Positions 8,989 to 18,097 of a stretch of 64,000 bases of DNA are shown here, in pieces (position 1 is the stretch's first letter; each line of letters opens with the position of its first letter). A program made the position numbers and the translations under genes. Below the pieces are notes generated by a model. It ran no database searches. It was not told where the DNA came from and worked only from the letters and a program-made list of their open reading frames with translations. Source of the DNA: Flavobacterium xueshanense (GTDB taxonomy: Bacteria; Bacteroidota; Bacteroidia; Flavobacteriales; Flavobacteriaceae); contig NZ_FONQ01000009.1 in NCBI RefSeq assembly GCF_900112975.1, positions 80,620 to 144,619 of the forward strand, in the 5' to 3' direction.

Positions 8989-10617
8989 TTAAACCTGAAT
9001 AATACCTAGGTTGAATTTTTTCTCAATCGGGGAGTGATTGGCTGCTTCGATTCCCATTGAAATCCAAGTTCTGGTATCTAGAGGATCGATAATGGCATCT
9101 GTCCACAATCGGGATGCTGCATAATATGGTGAAACTTGTTCGTCATATCTTGCTTTTATTTTATCGAATAATTCTTTTTCTTTGACTTCATCCACTATTT
9201 CTCCTTTTGCTTTAAGCGAAGAAGCTTCAATCTGTGCCAATACTTTTGCAGCCTGCGTTCCGCCCATAACAGCTAATTCTGCACTTGGCCATGCAAAAAT
9301 TAATCTTGGATCATACGCTTTTCCACACATGGCATAATTTCCGGCTCCGTATGAATTTCCTACTATAACAGTGAATTTTGGAACAACTGAATTAGATACA
9401 GCGTTTACCATTTTGGCACCGTCTTTTATGATTCCTCCATGTTCGGATTTAGATCCAACCATAAATCCGGTAACATCCTGAACGAACACTAATGGGATTT
9501 TTTTCTGATTGCAATTGGCTATGAAACGCGTGGCTTTATCGGCACTATCGGAGTAAATAACGCCTCCAAATTGCATTTCGCCATTTTTAGTTTTCACTAC
9601 TTTTCGTTGATTGGCAACAATTCCTACTGCCCATCCGTCAATTCTGGCATAACCGGTAATAATGGTTTGACCATAACCGTCTTTATACGCTTCAAACTCG
9701 GAATTATCCACTAAACGATTAATGATTTCCATCATATCGTATTGTTCATTTCTGGCTTTTGGCAAAACACCATAGATTTCCTTTTCGTCTAATGCTGGTT
9801 TTTCCGCTTTAATTCTGCTGTATCCGGCTTTGTCAAAATCACCTATTTTGTCAACTATATTTTTTATTTTGTCTAATGCGTCTTTGTCATCTTTAGCTTT
9901 GTAATCTGTAACACCTGAAATTTCACAATGTGTTGTCGCTCCGCCCAAAGTTTCGTTATCAATGCTTTCGCCAATGGCTGCTTTGACCAAATAACTTCCT
10001 GCCAAGAATATACTTCCCGTTTTATCTACTATCATAGCTTCATCGCTCATGATTGGCAAGTAGGCACCACCTGCAACACAACTTCCCATTACTGCAGCAA
10101 TTTGGGTAATTCCCATGCTGCTCATTTGAGCATTGTTTCTAAAAATGCGTCCAAAATGTTCTTTGTCCGGGAAAATCTCATCTTGCAAAGGCAAATAAAC
10201 TCCGGCACTATCTACCAAGTAGATTATTGGTAAGCGATTCTCCATTGCAATTTCCTGTGCGCGTAAATTTTTCTTAGCCGTTATAGGAAACCAAGCTCCT
10301 GCTTTTACAGTTGCATCATTAGCCACTACAATACATTGTTTTCCTCGGATGTATCCTATTTTTACAACAACTCCACCTGATGGGCAGCCACCGTGTTCGG
10401 CATACATTCCTTCACCAACAAATACTCCAATTTCAATACTTTTCGATTTTGGATCCAATAAATAATCGATTCGTTCGCGTGCGGTCATTTTGCCTTCGCC
10501 ATGTAATTTTTGGATGCGTTTTTCGCCGCCGCCTAATTTAACTACGCTTAATTTTTGACGTAATGCGGAAAGTAAAAGTTTATTGTGGTCTTCGTTTTTG
10601 TTGAAGTTCAAATCCAT
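8989..10617 (-). CDS. mccB: Acyl-CoA carboxylase beta subunit, probably methylcrotonyl-CoA carboxylase
   Basis: A 542-residue biotin-dependent carboxyltransferase subunit. Both halves of the crotonase-like fold are visible: the N-terminal acyl-CoA side (GGCPSGGVVVKIGY, DSAGVYLP, GSCVAGGAYLPIMSD) and the C-terminal carboxybiotin side (FVQDVTGFMVG, GNSYGAGNYAMCGKAY, WPSAELAVMGGTQAA). The length and the HGEGKMTARERIDYLLD start match MccB, which acts in leucine breakdown. The alpha (biotin carboxylase) subunit is not adjacent, so propionyl- or geranyl-CoA specificity cannot be excluded. Confidence 0.88.
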   Translation of the reverse strand: MDLNFNKNEDHNKLLLSALRQKLSVVKLGGGEKRIQKLHGEGKMTARERIDYLLDPKSKSIEIGVFVGEGMYAEHGGCPSGGVVVKIGYIRGKQCIVVANDATVKAGAWFPITAKKNLRAQEIAMENRLPIIYLVDSAGVYLPLQDEIFPDKEHFGRIFRNNAQMSSMGITQIAAVMGSCVAGGAYLPIMSDEAMIVDKTGSIFLAGSYLVKAAIGESIDNETLGGATTHCEISGVTDYKAKDDKDALDKIKNIVDKIGDFDKAGYSRIKAEKPALDEKEIYGVLPKARNEQYDMMEIINRLVDNSEFEAYKDGYGQTIITGYARIDGWAVGIVANQRKVVKTKNGEMQFGGVIYSDSADKATRFIANCNQKKIPLVFVQDVTGFMVGSKSEHGGIIKDGAKMVNAVSNSVVPKFTVIVGNSYGAGNYAMCGKAYDPRLIFAWPSAELAVMGGTQAAKVLAQIEASSLKAKGEIVDEVKEKELFDKIKARYDEQVSPYYAASRLWTDAIIDPLDTRTWISMGIEAANHSPIEKKFNLGIIQV

Positions 10618-10728
10618 GATGAAATAATATTAAAAAAGTTTGCGTCAAAAATACAAAATCCAACGAAATAAATTTTATTAATTTAAATCGTATGTAATGA
10701 TAATTGAATATATGTTTACTAATAAAAC

Positions 10729-10757
10729 AAAAAAACAGAAATGAACTCCTGTTTTTT
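10729..10757 (-). terminator. Terminator downstream of lpxD
   Basis: AAAAAAACAG (10729-10738) pairs with CTGTTTTTT (10749-10757) around a 10-base loop just beyond the lpxD stop. Confidence 0.65.
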
Positions 10758-10782
10758 ACGAATTTAATAAAAAAGAGAAAGT

Positions 10783-11781
10783 TTATTTTTTAGATTCATT
10801 TACGAGTCTTTTCAAGATTGCCCATTGCTTTAGTGCATCACGTGCCTCGACAGCTGGATAACCTAACATGGTTTTTCCGGCTGGAATATCTCCTGTAACA
10901 CCTGACCCAGCACCTACAATAGCACCATCACCTATAGTGGTATGGTCTTTTATGGAAGCGCTTCCGCCAATAATAACCCCGTTTCCTAATGTGACTGAAC
11001 CGGCAAGTCCACTATTTCCGGCCATAATACAAAATTTACCTAATTTGCTGTTATGACCTATTTGAACTAAATTATCAATTTTGCAGCCGTCACCCAAAAC
11101 AGTAGAACTGAATTTTCCTCTGTCAACGCAAGAATTTGCACCTATTTCAACATTATTGCCTATGATTACATTTCCAATTTGTGGAATTTTTACCAAACCT
11201 CTTTGAGGATCAGGTCGAAAACCAAAACCATCTGCTCCAATAGTTGCGTTTGGATGTAAAATGCAGTCGTTTCCTATATGACAACGCTCTCTGATTACAG
11301 TTCCAGACCAGATAACTGTGTTTTTTCCTATCGTACATTCATCCAGAATGGTCACATTAGGATAAATTGTAGTGTTGTCCCCAATTACAACTTTAGGTCC
11401 GATATAACATCCTGCACCAATTCGGACTCCATTACAAATAGTTGCAGTTTCGTCTATTGTTGCGGTGGGATGAATGTTTGTGTGGAATATTGGAGTAGGG
11501 GGAGCAAAAAGTTCCAGTACTTGTGACATTGCCAAATCAGCATTTTTAACTTTTATGAAAGCCCTGTTTTCCCCAGGTTCGATAGTTATATCTTCATTAA
11601 CAACGGCGACGCAAGCCTTAGATGTTGCCCAAAATTTTTCATATTTTTTATTTCCAATAAATGAAATTTCGGAAATATTGGCCATTTCTAATTGTTCAGG
11701 AGCTGTAATCTTTTGGGTAGTATTCCCAATAATCTCTCCCTTAAGAATCTCGTTTATTTCTTGAATTGAGTAGGATTTCAT
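10783..11781 (-). CDS. lpxD: UDP-3-O-(3-hydroxyacyl)glucosamine N-acyltransferase
   Basis: A 332-residue enzyme of lipid A synthesis that adds the second 3-hydroxyacyl chain to UDP-3-O-acylglucosamine using acyl-ACP. The N-terminal LpxD uridine-binding domain (about 1-100, including ISFIGNKKYEKFWATSKACVAVV) is followed by a left-handed beta-helix of hexapeptide repeats (about 105-290). The catalytic-type histidine sits in the QIGHNSKLGKF segment, and the MAGNSGLAGSVTLGNGVIIGG run is typical. A C-terminal helix completes the trimeric fold. Length is normal. It is transcribed singly, with a terminator downstream. Confidence 0.95.
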   Translation of the reverse strand: MKSYSIQEINEILKGEIIGNTTQKITAPEQLEMANISEISFIGNKKYEKFWATSKACVAVVNEDITIEPGENRAFIKVKNADLAMSQVLELFAPPTPIFHTNIHPTATIDETATICNGVRIGAGCYIGPKVVIGDNTTIYPNVTILDECTIGKNTVIWSGTVIRERCHIGNDCILHPNATIGADGFGFRPDPQRGLVKIPQIGNVIIGNNVEIGANSCVDRGKFSSTVLGDGCKIDNLVQIGHNSKLGKFCIMAGNSGLAGSVTLGNGVIIGGSASIKDHTTIGDGAIVGAGSGVTGDIPAGKTMLGYPAVEARDALKQWAILKRLVNESKK

Positions 11782-11893
11782 TAAATATATATTGAATTTG
11801 GTTTAATTTTCATTTCCAAATAAAATCATTTAACGTTGAAATTGCAAATATTTTATTAAAATATCAAGAAACGTCTTCTAGGGGTAATAAAAA

Positions 11894-11934
11894 ATCCCCC
11901 TTAAAACCATTATTAATTGAATTTTTAAGGGGAT
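11894..11934 (-). terminator. Terminator downstream of prfB
   Basis: ATCCCCCTTAAAA (11894-11906) pairs with TTTTAAGGGGAT (11923-11934) with one bulged C, 56 bases beyond the prfB stop. Confidence 0.7.
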
Positions 11935-11990
11935 ATTATTTAAGGGAATTAATGTATAAATTTTTACAAATCGAAACTGTGAAGGGAGTA

Positions 11991-13086
11991 TTATTCTTCC
12001 TTCTGTCCCATCATCATCAAATAGGCTTTCAGGAACTCATCGATTTCTCCATTCATCACGCCGTCAACATTACTAGTTTCGTAACCGGTACGAACATCTT
12101 TGACTAACTTATAAGGTTGCATCACGTAATTCCTGATTTGGGATCCCCATTCTATTTTCATTTTCCCAGCTTCAATATCGGCGCGTTGTGCCTGTTTCTT
12201 TTTTAACTCAATTTCGTATAATTGAGAGCGTAACATTTGCATGGCGCGTTGTCTATTATCTTGTTGCGAACGCGTTTCGGAACATTGTATTTGAATTCCG
12301 GTTGGTTTGTGAAACAATTGCACTTTCGTTTCCACCTTATTAACATTTTGTCCACCTGCACCACTGGATCGCGAAGTGGTTATTTCGATATCAGCAGGAT
12401 TAATGTCAATTTCGATACTATCATCTACCAATGGATAAACATAAACGGAAGCAAATGAAGTATGACGTTTTGCATTACTATCAAATGGAGAAATACGCAC
12501 CAATCGATGCACGCCGTTTTCGCCTTTTAAATATCCAAAAGAATAATCGCCTTCAAATTCGAGTGTTACAGTTTTTATACCCGCTGCTTCTCCTTTCTGG
12601 AAATTCAGTTCTTTTATTTTAAAGCCGTATTTTTCGCCCCACATCATGTACATTCTCATCAGCATCTCTGCCCAATCACAACTTTCTGTTCCTCCTGCGC
12701 CAGCGGTTATTTGTACTACAGCACTTAAAGTATCACCTTCATCAGAAAGCATATTCTTGAATTCGATGGCTTCAATATGAGCTTGAGTAGCGATATAATG
12801 TTCGTCTAATTCTTCTCCGGTAAGTTCACCTTCTTTGTAAAAATCGTAAGCGAGTTGCAATTCTTCGGTAATTTCGACCGCTTTATTGTAATCTTCAATC
12901 CACTTTTTCTTGTTTCGAAGGTTTTTTACAATTTGTTCCGCTTCTTTTGTATTGTTCCAAAAATCAGGCGCAAAAGTTTTTTCTTCTTCGTTTGAAATCT
13001 CAATTAACTTGGCATCAACGTCAAAGATACCTCCTCAACGCACCCAGGCGCTCTACAATACCTTTAATTTGTTCGGTAGTTGTCAT
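11991..13086 (-). CDS. prfB: Peptide chain release factor 2, made by programmed +1 frameshift
   Basis: RF2 releases proteins at UGA and UAA. The gene is in two frames: codons 1-21 (13086-13024, [21 protein letters not shown]) end at an in-frame TGA (13023-13021). Skipping one base continues as [14 protein letters not shown]... to the stop at 11991, giving a 364-residue product, the normal RF2 length. The SPF anticodon-like motif ([12 protein letters not shown]) and the GGQ catalytic loop ([16 protein letters not shown]) are intact. A simple ORF caller would start wrongly at 12860. When RF2 is low, slow UGA decoding favours the frameshift, so the factor regulates itself. Confidence 0.95.
13021..13035 (-). 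promoter_or_regulatory. prfB programmed frameshift site
   Basis: On the minus strand the sequence reads AGGAGGTATCTTTGAC: a perfect Shine-Dalgarno-like AGGAGG, then the CTT slippery codon, then the UGA stop with C following. This is the canonical RF2 recoding arrangement known from many bacteria. Confidence 0.93.
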
Positions 13087-13174
13087 AAAATTATATTAAT
13101 TTGATAGGTCTGTTTTCAATATTTATCAAAAATTCCGTTCTGTACTACAATTAGTTTAGTTTTAACGGAACTAG

Positions 13175-13206
13175 TTGGAATTAACAAACGGTATTGTGTA
13201 AATTTG
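13175..13206 (+). promoter_or_regulatory. Candidate Bacteroidota promoter for the threonine aldolase gene
   Basis: TTG at 13175-13177 and TAAATTTG at 13199-13206 match the -33 and -7 consensus with 21 bases between, about 70 bases before the aldolase ATG. Confidence 0.5.
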
Positions 13207-13276
13207 TGGCACAAAAGTAAAAAAAATTTACGCAGGGACAAGTCGTGACTTCCCCTTATCAAAAATAAAAAATAAT

Positions 13277-14299
13277 ATGGAAATAAATTTAGTTAGCGAT
13301 ACAATTACAAAACCTTCACGCGAAATGTTGGTACACATGTTAAATGCTGAAGTAGGTGATGATGTTTACAAACAAGACCCTACCGTTATTGAACTTGAAG
13401 CCAAAGTTGCCGAAATGTTTGGAATGGAAGCAGGACTTTTTTTTCCTTCGGGAACGATGGCAAATCAAACGGCAATAAAATTGCATACACAGCCTGGAGA
13501 ACAATTGATTGCCGACAAATATGCACACGTCTATCATTATGAAGGTGGTGGTGTTTCCTTCAACAGCGGTGTTTCTTGTTGCTTATTAGACGGAAATCGA
13601 GGTATGATAACTGCAGAACAAGTGGCTGGAGCTATCAATGATCCGGAATTTTATCACAGTCCATTAACAAGTTTAGTTTGTGTCGAAAATACAACTAATA
13701 AAGGCGGCGGCGCTTGTTATGAACTGCAAGATTTACAAGAAATAAAGGCGGTTTGTGATGCCAATAATTTAAAATTTCACATGGATGGCGCCCGAATCTG
13801 GAATGCTTTGATAGCCAAAAATCAAGACCCAAAAGCATTTGGGAAATTATTTGATACTATTTCTGTTTGTTTGTCAAAAGGTTTGGGAGCACCAATTGGT
13901 TCCGTATTGTTGGGTGATAAAGCGACGATTCACAGAGCGTTACGCATCCGAAAGATTTTAGGTGGCGGAATGCGTCAGGTAGGCTATTTGGCGGCAGCCG
14001 GAATATACGCTTTAGATAATAATGTAGAGCGCCTTGCTGAAGACCACCGAAGAGCGAAAGAAATTGGAGAAGTTTTGAAAAAGGTAAGCTGGGTTGCATC
14101 AGTTGAACCGGTTGAAACTAATATTTTGATTTTCTCGTTGGTTCCAAATTGTATCGAAAAGAATTTAATTGAATTGTTGAAACAAAAAAATATTTTAATT
14201 AGTTCCATGGGTCATGGAAAACTGAGAATCGTTACACATCTTGATTATAAGGAAGTTATGCATACGTATGTTTTGGAAACGCTGCAAAAACTGGTTTAA
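13277..14299 (+). CDS. ltaE: Low-specificity L-threonine aldolase (GntG-type PLP aldolase)
   Basis: A 340-residue fold-type I PLP enzyme that splits threonine or allo-threonine into glycine and acetaldehyde. It starts MEINLVSDTITKPSREML, close to the family N-terminus. The PLP lysine lies in SVCLSKGLGAPIGS (about residue 203), the aspartate in FHMDGARIWNA, and the RKILGGGMRQVG segment follows. Length is normal. The gene is divergent from prfB and convergent with the YbaB gene. Confidence 0.92.
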   Translation: MEINLVSDTITKPSREMLVHMLNAEVGDDVYKQDPTVIELEAKVAEMFGMEAGLFFPSGTMANQTAIKLHTQPGEQLIADKYAHVYHYEGGGVSFNSGVSCCLLDGNRGMITAEQVAGAINDPEFYHSPLTSLVCVENTTNKGGGACYELQDLQEIKAVCDANNLKFHMDGARIWNALIAKNQDPKAFGKLFDTISVCLSKGLGAPIGSVLLGDKATIHRALRIRKILGGGMRQVGYLAAAGIYALDNNVERLAEDHRRAKEIGEVLKKVSWVASVEPVETNILIFSLVPNCIEKNLIELLKQKNILISSMGHGKLRIVTHLDYKEVMHTYVLETLQKLV

Positions 14300-14306
14300 A
14301 AAAAGT

Positions 14307-14364
14307 TATAAGCTATGAATTATGAGTTTCTCAAATTGTCAAAACTCATAATTCATAACTTATA
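14307..14364. terminator. Hairpin between convergent ltaE and YbaB genes
   Basis: A perfect 16-bp stem (14314-14329 with 14342-14357), extendable on both sides with one interruption, around a 12-base loop. It is AT-rich and symmetrical, so it may serve both genes or be an intergenic palindrome. Confidence 0.6.
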
Positions 14365-14372
14365 ATTCATAA

Positions 14373-14693
14373 TTACTTAAACAAATTATCCATACCCGGA
14401 ATCATTGGCATATCCATTTTTGCAACAGCATCAAGTTCTGCCTCATTGGTTTTAGTCGCTTTTTCAATCGCTTTATTCATTACTAAGATCATGTAATCCT
14501 CTAGTTGTTCTTTATCTTCTAACAGTGAGTCGTCAATAGTGATTGATTTTATAGTTCTGTTCGCTGTCAGCGTTACTTTCAATAAGCCATCAGTACTTTG
14601 TTCGTCAATAAGAACCGTATCCAAGCGTTTTTTTGTGTCTTCTATTTTTTGTTGGGTTTCTTTTAGTTTTCCCATCATTCCCATTAAATCCAT
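14373..14693 (-). CDS. YbaB/EbfC family nucleoid-associated protein
   Basis: A 106-residue protein starting [24 protein letters not shown]: a methionine-rich, amphipathic N-terminal helix, then [25 protein letters not shown] strands and a C-terminal helix. This is the YbaB fold, a dimeric tweezer-like DNA-binding protein. It is usually beside dnaX/recR in Proteobacteria; here it is alone, opposite the S9 peptidase gene with a 70-base divergent gap. Confidence 0.88.
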   Translation of the reverse strand: MDLMGMMGKLKETQQKIEDTKKRLDTVLIDEQSTDGLLKVTLTANRTIKSITIDDSLLEDKEQLEDYMILVMNKAIEKATKTNEAELDAVAKMDMPMIPGMDNLFK

Positions 14694-14763
14694 GTTTTAA
14701 TTTTTAAAATTAATTTTATTTACAAAATTACTATATTGCATAGTCATAATCAATAAAATATTC

Positions 14764-16899
14764 ATGAAAAATAAACTCATCCTAAGTTGTCTTTGTGTTA
14801 TTTTTGCACCATCAATTACTAAAATTAAAGCACAACAAATGTTAAAAAATATTCCTACTCCAATAGCAAAAATAATTCCAAAAACTTTAGAAAAACACAA
14901 CGAAAAACGTGTTGACAATTATTTCTGGCTGAACGATAGAGAAAAGCCGGATGTCATTGATTATTTGAATCAGGAAAATACCTATTATGACGCCATGACC
15001 TCGGATACGAAGGGTTTTCAGAAAGAATTATACGAAGAGATGAAAGCCCGCATCAAGGAAGACGACCAATCAGTTCCTTATTTGTACAATGGCTATTATT
15101 ATATTACCCGTTTTGAAACTGGAAAAGATTATCCTATTTATTCCAGAAAAAAAGGAAGTCTTGCCGCAAATGAGGAAATTTTATTCAATTGTAATGACTT
15201 GGCCCAAGGACAAACCTACTTTCAATTGGGAGGTTTAAGTGTGAGTCCGGATAATAAATTTGCGAGTTTTGGAATCGATACCGTAGGAAGACGTATTTAC
15301 ACGATACAAATCAAAAACTTGGAAACGGGAGAAATTCTTTCGGATAAGATTGAAAATGCTACCGGAAGTTCCGTTTGGGCAAATGATAATAAAACGATTT
15401 TTTACACCAGACAAGACAAAGTTACGTTGCGGTCTGATAAAGTGTTTAAACATAAATTAGCCACAGATTCAGCTGCTGATGTATTGGTTTTTAATGAAAA
15501 AGACGATACTTTTAACGTTTCAGTGGGTAAAGAAAAATCAAAAAAATACATTGTCATAGGTTCCGGAAGCACATTAACAACCGAGTACAGAATTTTAAAT
15601 TCAGATAATCCGGATGGAGAATTTGTGGTTTTTCAACCAAGAGTTCGCGGATTGGAATACAGTATTTCTCATTTTGGGAATTCTTTTTATATTTTGACCA
15701 ATAAGGATAAAGCGACTAACTTTAAGTTGATGAAAACTCCTGAAAACGGTACTGCAAAGGAGAATTGGATAGATGTAATTGCGCATCGAAAAGACGTTTT
15801 ACTGGAAGATATTGAAATTTTCAGGAACTATTTGGTTGTCGAGGAACGTTCCAATGGTTTGAATCACATTCGCATCATGCCCTGGAGTGGGGAAGGGGAA
15901 TATTATTTGCCTTTTGGCAGTGAAACCTACAATGCATACACGACTACAAATGTTGATTTTGACACTGATATTTTGCGTTACAGCTATCAATCATTGGCTA
16001 CACCATCCTCGGTTATTGATTTTAATATGAAAACCAAAGAGAAAGAAATCATGAAAGAGCAACAGGTTCTTGGTGGAAAATTTGATAAAAATAATTACAT
16101 CGAAGAACGTGTTTGGGCCACTGCAACTGATGGAACCAGAGTGCCAATTTCAATGGTGTACAAAAAAGGATTGAAAAAAGACGGAAATAATCCGGTATTG
16201 CTTTACGCGTATGGCTCTTACGGAGTTACGATGGATACGTACTTTTCATCAACACGTCTTTCTATTTTGGACCGTGGCTTTGTTTTTGCAATAGCACACA
16301 TTCGCGGTGGCGAAGATTTAGGACGACAATGGTATGAAGACGGAAAATTATTGAAAAAGAAAAATACCTTCACTGATTTTATTGATTGTTCCAAGTTTTT
16401 AATTCAGGAAAAGTTTACTTCACCAAAGCATTTATATGCTGAAGGCGGTTCAGCAGGGGGTTTGTTGATGGGAGCGGTAGTCAATATGGCACCGGAATTG
16501 TACAAGGGAGTGATTGCTCAAGTGCCTTTTGTGGATGTAATAACCACGATGCTTGATGACACTATTCCGCTTACAACTGGAGAATATGATGAGTGGGGAA
16601 ATCCAAACGAGAAAAAATCGTATGATTATATGTTGTCGTATTCGCCTTATGATAACGTAAAAGCTCAAAATTATCCTAATATGTTTGTTTCCACCGGACT
16701 TCATGATTCGCAGGTACAGTACTGGGAACCTGCAAAGTGGGTTGCTAAACTACGAACTTTTAAAAAAAATAATACTGTTTTATACCTAAATACTAACATG
16801 GATGCGGGTCACGGTGGTGCTTCCGGTCGATTTGAAGCCCTAAAGGAATTAGCTAAGGAATATAGTTTTTTATTAGATTTAGAAGAAATTAAAAACTAA
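14764..16899 (+). CDS. S9 family prolyl oligopeptidase (oligopeptidase B type)
   Basis: A 711-residue serine peptidase with a probable signal peptide (first about 24 residues, ending KIKAQQ). A beta-propeller occupies about residues 80-430 and the alpha/beta-hydrolase catalytic domain about 440-700. The nucleophile is in [13 protein letters not shown], the aspartate in [17 protein letters not shown] and the histidine in [13 protein letters not shown]. Family members cleave short peptides, often after basic residues. Two similar enzymes (prolyl endopeptidase versus oligopeptidase B) cannot be told apart here, but the GGSAGG type and length favour oligopeptidase B. Confidence 0.92.
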   Translation: MKNKLILSCLCVIFAPSITKIKAQQMLKNIPTPIAKIIPKTLEKHNEKRVDNYFWLNDREKPDVIDYLNQENTYYDAMTSDTKGFQKELYEEMKARIKEDDQSVPYLYNGYYYITRFETGKDYPIYSRKKGSLAANEEILFNCNDLAQGQTYFQLGGLSVSPDNKFASFGIDTVGRRIYTIQIKNLETGEILSDKIENATGSSVWANDNKTIFYTRQDKVTLRSDKVFKHKLATDSAADVLVFNEKDDTFNVSVGKEKSKKYIVIGSGSTLTTEYRILNSDNPDGEFVVFQPRVRGLEYSISHFGNSFYILTNKDKATNFKLMKTPENGTAKENWIDVIAHRKDVLLEDIEIFRNYLVVEERSNGLNHIRIMPWSGEGEYYLPFGSETYNAYTTTNVDFDTDILRYSYQSLATPSSVIDFNMKTKEKEIMKEQQVLGGKFDKNNYIEERVWATATDGTRVPISMVYKKGLKKDGNNPVLLYAYGSYGVTMDTYFSSTRLSILDRGFVFAIAHIRGGEDLGRQWYEDGKLLKKKNTFTDFIDCSKFLIQEKFTSPKHLYAEGGSAGGLLMGAVVNMAPELYKGVIAQVPFVDVITTMLDDTIPLTTGEYDEWGNPNEKKSYDYMLSYSPYDNVKAQNYPNMFVSTGLHDSQVQYWEPAKWVAKLRTFKKNNTVLYLNTNMDAGHGGASGRFEALKELAKEYSFLLDLEEIKN

Positions 16900-16914
16900 T
16901 TACATTTTTTTTGT

Positions 16915-16922
16915 TAAATTTG
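16915..16922 (+). promoter_or_regulatory. Candidate -7 element (TAAATTTG) upstream of the cysteine synthase gene
   Basis: A perfect TAnnTTTG match 47 bases before the preferred ATG at 16970, with no clear -33 TTG at the usual distance. It supports the downstream start over the GTG at 16931. Confidence 0.45.
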
Positions 16923-16969
16923 TAACTTTCGTGGTCTCATTAAAAATTGCTGCGAATAACTATTTTTTT

Positions 16970-18010
16970 ATGAAAAAAGAAATAACTGCTTGTAATAATG
17001 TTTTAGAATTAATAGGTAATACTCCACTTATTAAGCTAAATAAAGTTACTGAAGATTTAAAAGGAAATTTTTATGCTAAAGTAGAAGCTTTTAATCCAGG
17101 ACATTCCTCAAAAGATAGAATAGCATTATACATAATTGAAGAAGCTGAAAAGAGAGGTGTTTTATCTCCTGGTGATACGATAATTGAAACAACTTCCGGT
17201 AATACGGGTTTTAGTTTAGCAATGGTCAGTATCATAAAAGGCTACAACTGCATTCTTGCGGTTAGTTCTAAATCATCTAAAGACAAAATAGACATGCTTC
17301 GAAGCTTAGGCGCTAAAGTGTATGTTTGTCCTGCGCACGTATCTGCTGATGATGAACGTTCTTATTATAATGTAGCCAAACGTTTGCACGAAGAAACGAA
17401 AGGCTCGATTTATATCAATCAATATTTTAATGAGTTGAATGTGGATGCGCATTATAAATCTACCGGTCCGGAAATTTGGAAACAAACTAATGGTGCAATT
17501 ACGCACTTAATTGCCTGTAGTGGAACAGGTGGAACCATTTCTGGTACTGCAAAATACTTAAAAGAACAAAATCCAAATATTAGAATTCTTGGAGTGGATG
17601 CTTTTGGATCCGTATTGAAGAAATACCATGAGACTAGAGAATTCGATAATGATGAGATTTATCCGTACCGAATTGAAGGCTTGGGTAAAAATTTAATTCC
17701 GTCCGCAACTGATTTTGATATCATTGATAAGTTCATGAAAGTGACGGATGAGGAAAGCGCTCATGCTGCAAGAGAAATCACCAGAAAAGAAGGTTTGTTT
17801 GTAGGATATACATCAGGAGCAGTAATGCAAGCGTTAAGACAATATGCTGAAGAAGGTGAATTTGACGAAAACAGTAATGTAATTGCAATTTTCCCAGATC
17901 ATGGTTCTCGTTACATGAGTAAAGTATTTAGCGATGATTGGATGAATGAACAAGGTTTCTTTGATAGCATCAACGAAGAAGAAGTTCAAAAAATTGAAAT
18001 GATAAAATAA
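16970..18010 (+). CDS. cysM: PLP-dependent cysteine synthase family protein
   Basis: A 346-residue fold-type II PLP enzyme. The PLP lysine is in [16 protein letters not shown], the substrate loop is [15 protein letters not shown], and the phosphate-binding glycine loop is [15 protein letters not shown]. The C-terminal ending ([19 protein letters not shown]) fits the long flavobacterial cysteine synthase B-like group, which makes cysteine from O-acetylserine and sulfide. The start at [23 protein letters not shown] is chosen over the upstream GTG because family homology begins there. Cystathionine beta-synthase activity is the alternative. Confidence 0.88.
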   Translation: MKKEITACNNVLELIGNTPLIKLNKVTEDLKGNFYAKVEAFNPGHSSKDRIALYIIEEAEKRGVLSPGDTIIETTSGNTGFSLAMVSIIKGYNCILAVSSKSSKDKIDMLRSLGAKVYVCPAHVSADDERSYYNVAKRLHEETKGSIYINQYFNELNVDAHYKSTGPEIWKQTNGAITHLIACSGTGGTISGTAKYLKEQNPNIRILGVDAFGSVLKKYHETREFDNDEIYPYRIEGLGKNLIPSATDFDIIDKFMKVTDEESAHAAREITRKEGLFVGYTSGAVMQALRQYAEEGEFDENSNVIAIFPDHGSRYMSKVFSDDWMNEQGFFDSINEEEVQKIEMIK

Positions 18011-18028
18011 GTTAAAAATTATAGATAA

Positions 18029-18070
18029 ATAAAAAAGTCCCACTTGCTTTTGCGAATGGGACTTTTTTAT
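18029..18070. terminator. Bidirectional terminator between convergent genes
   Basis: A perfect 14-bp stem (ATAAAAAAGTCCCA, 18029-18042, with 18057-18070) around a 14-base loop, with A and T runs on each side. Confidence 0.85.
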
Positions 18071-18097
18071 TGAATATAAAGATAAACACTTTTTAAT

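Noticed and set aside
12910..13104. Plus-strand ORF opposite the start of prfB
   Set aside because: It is the antisense of the frameshifted prfB 5' end, which has full family support.
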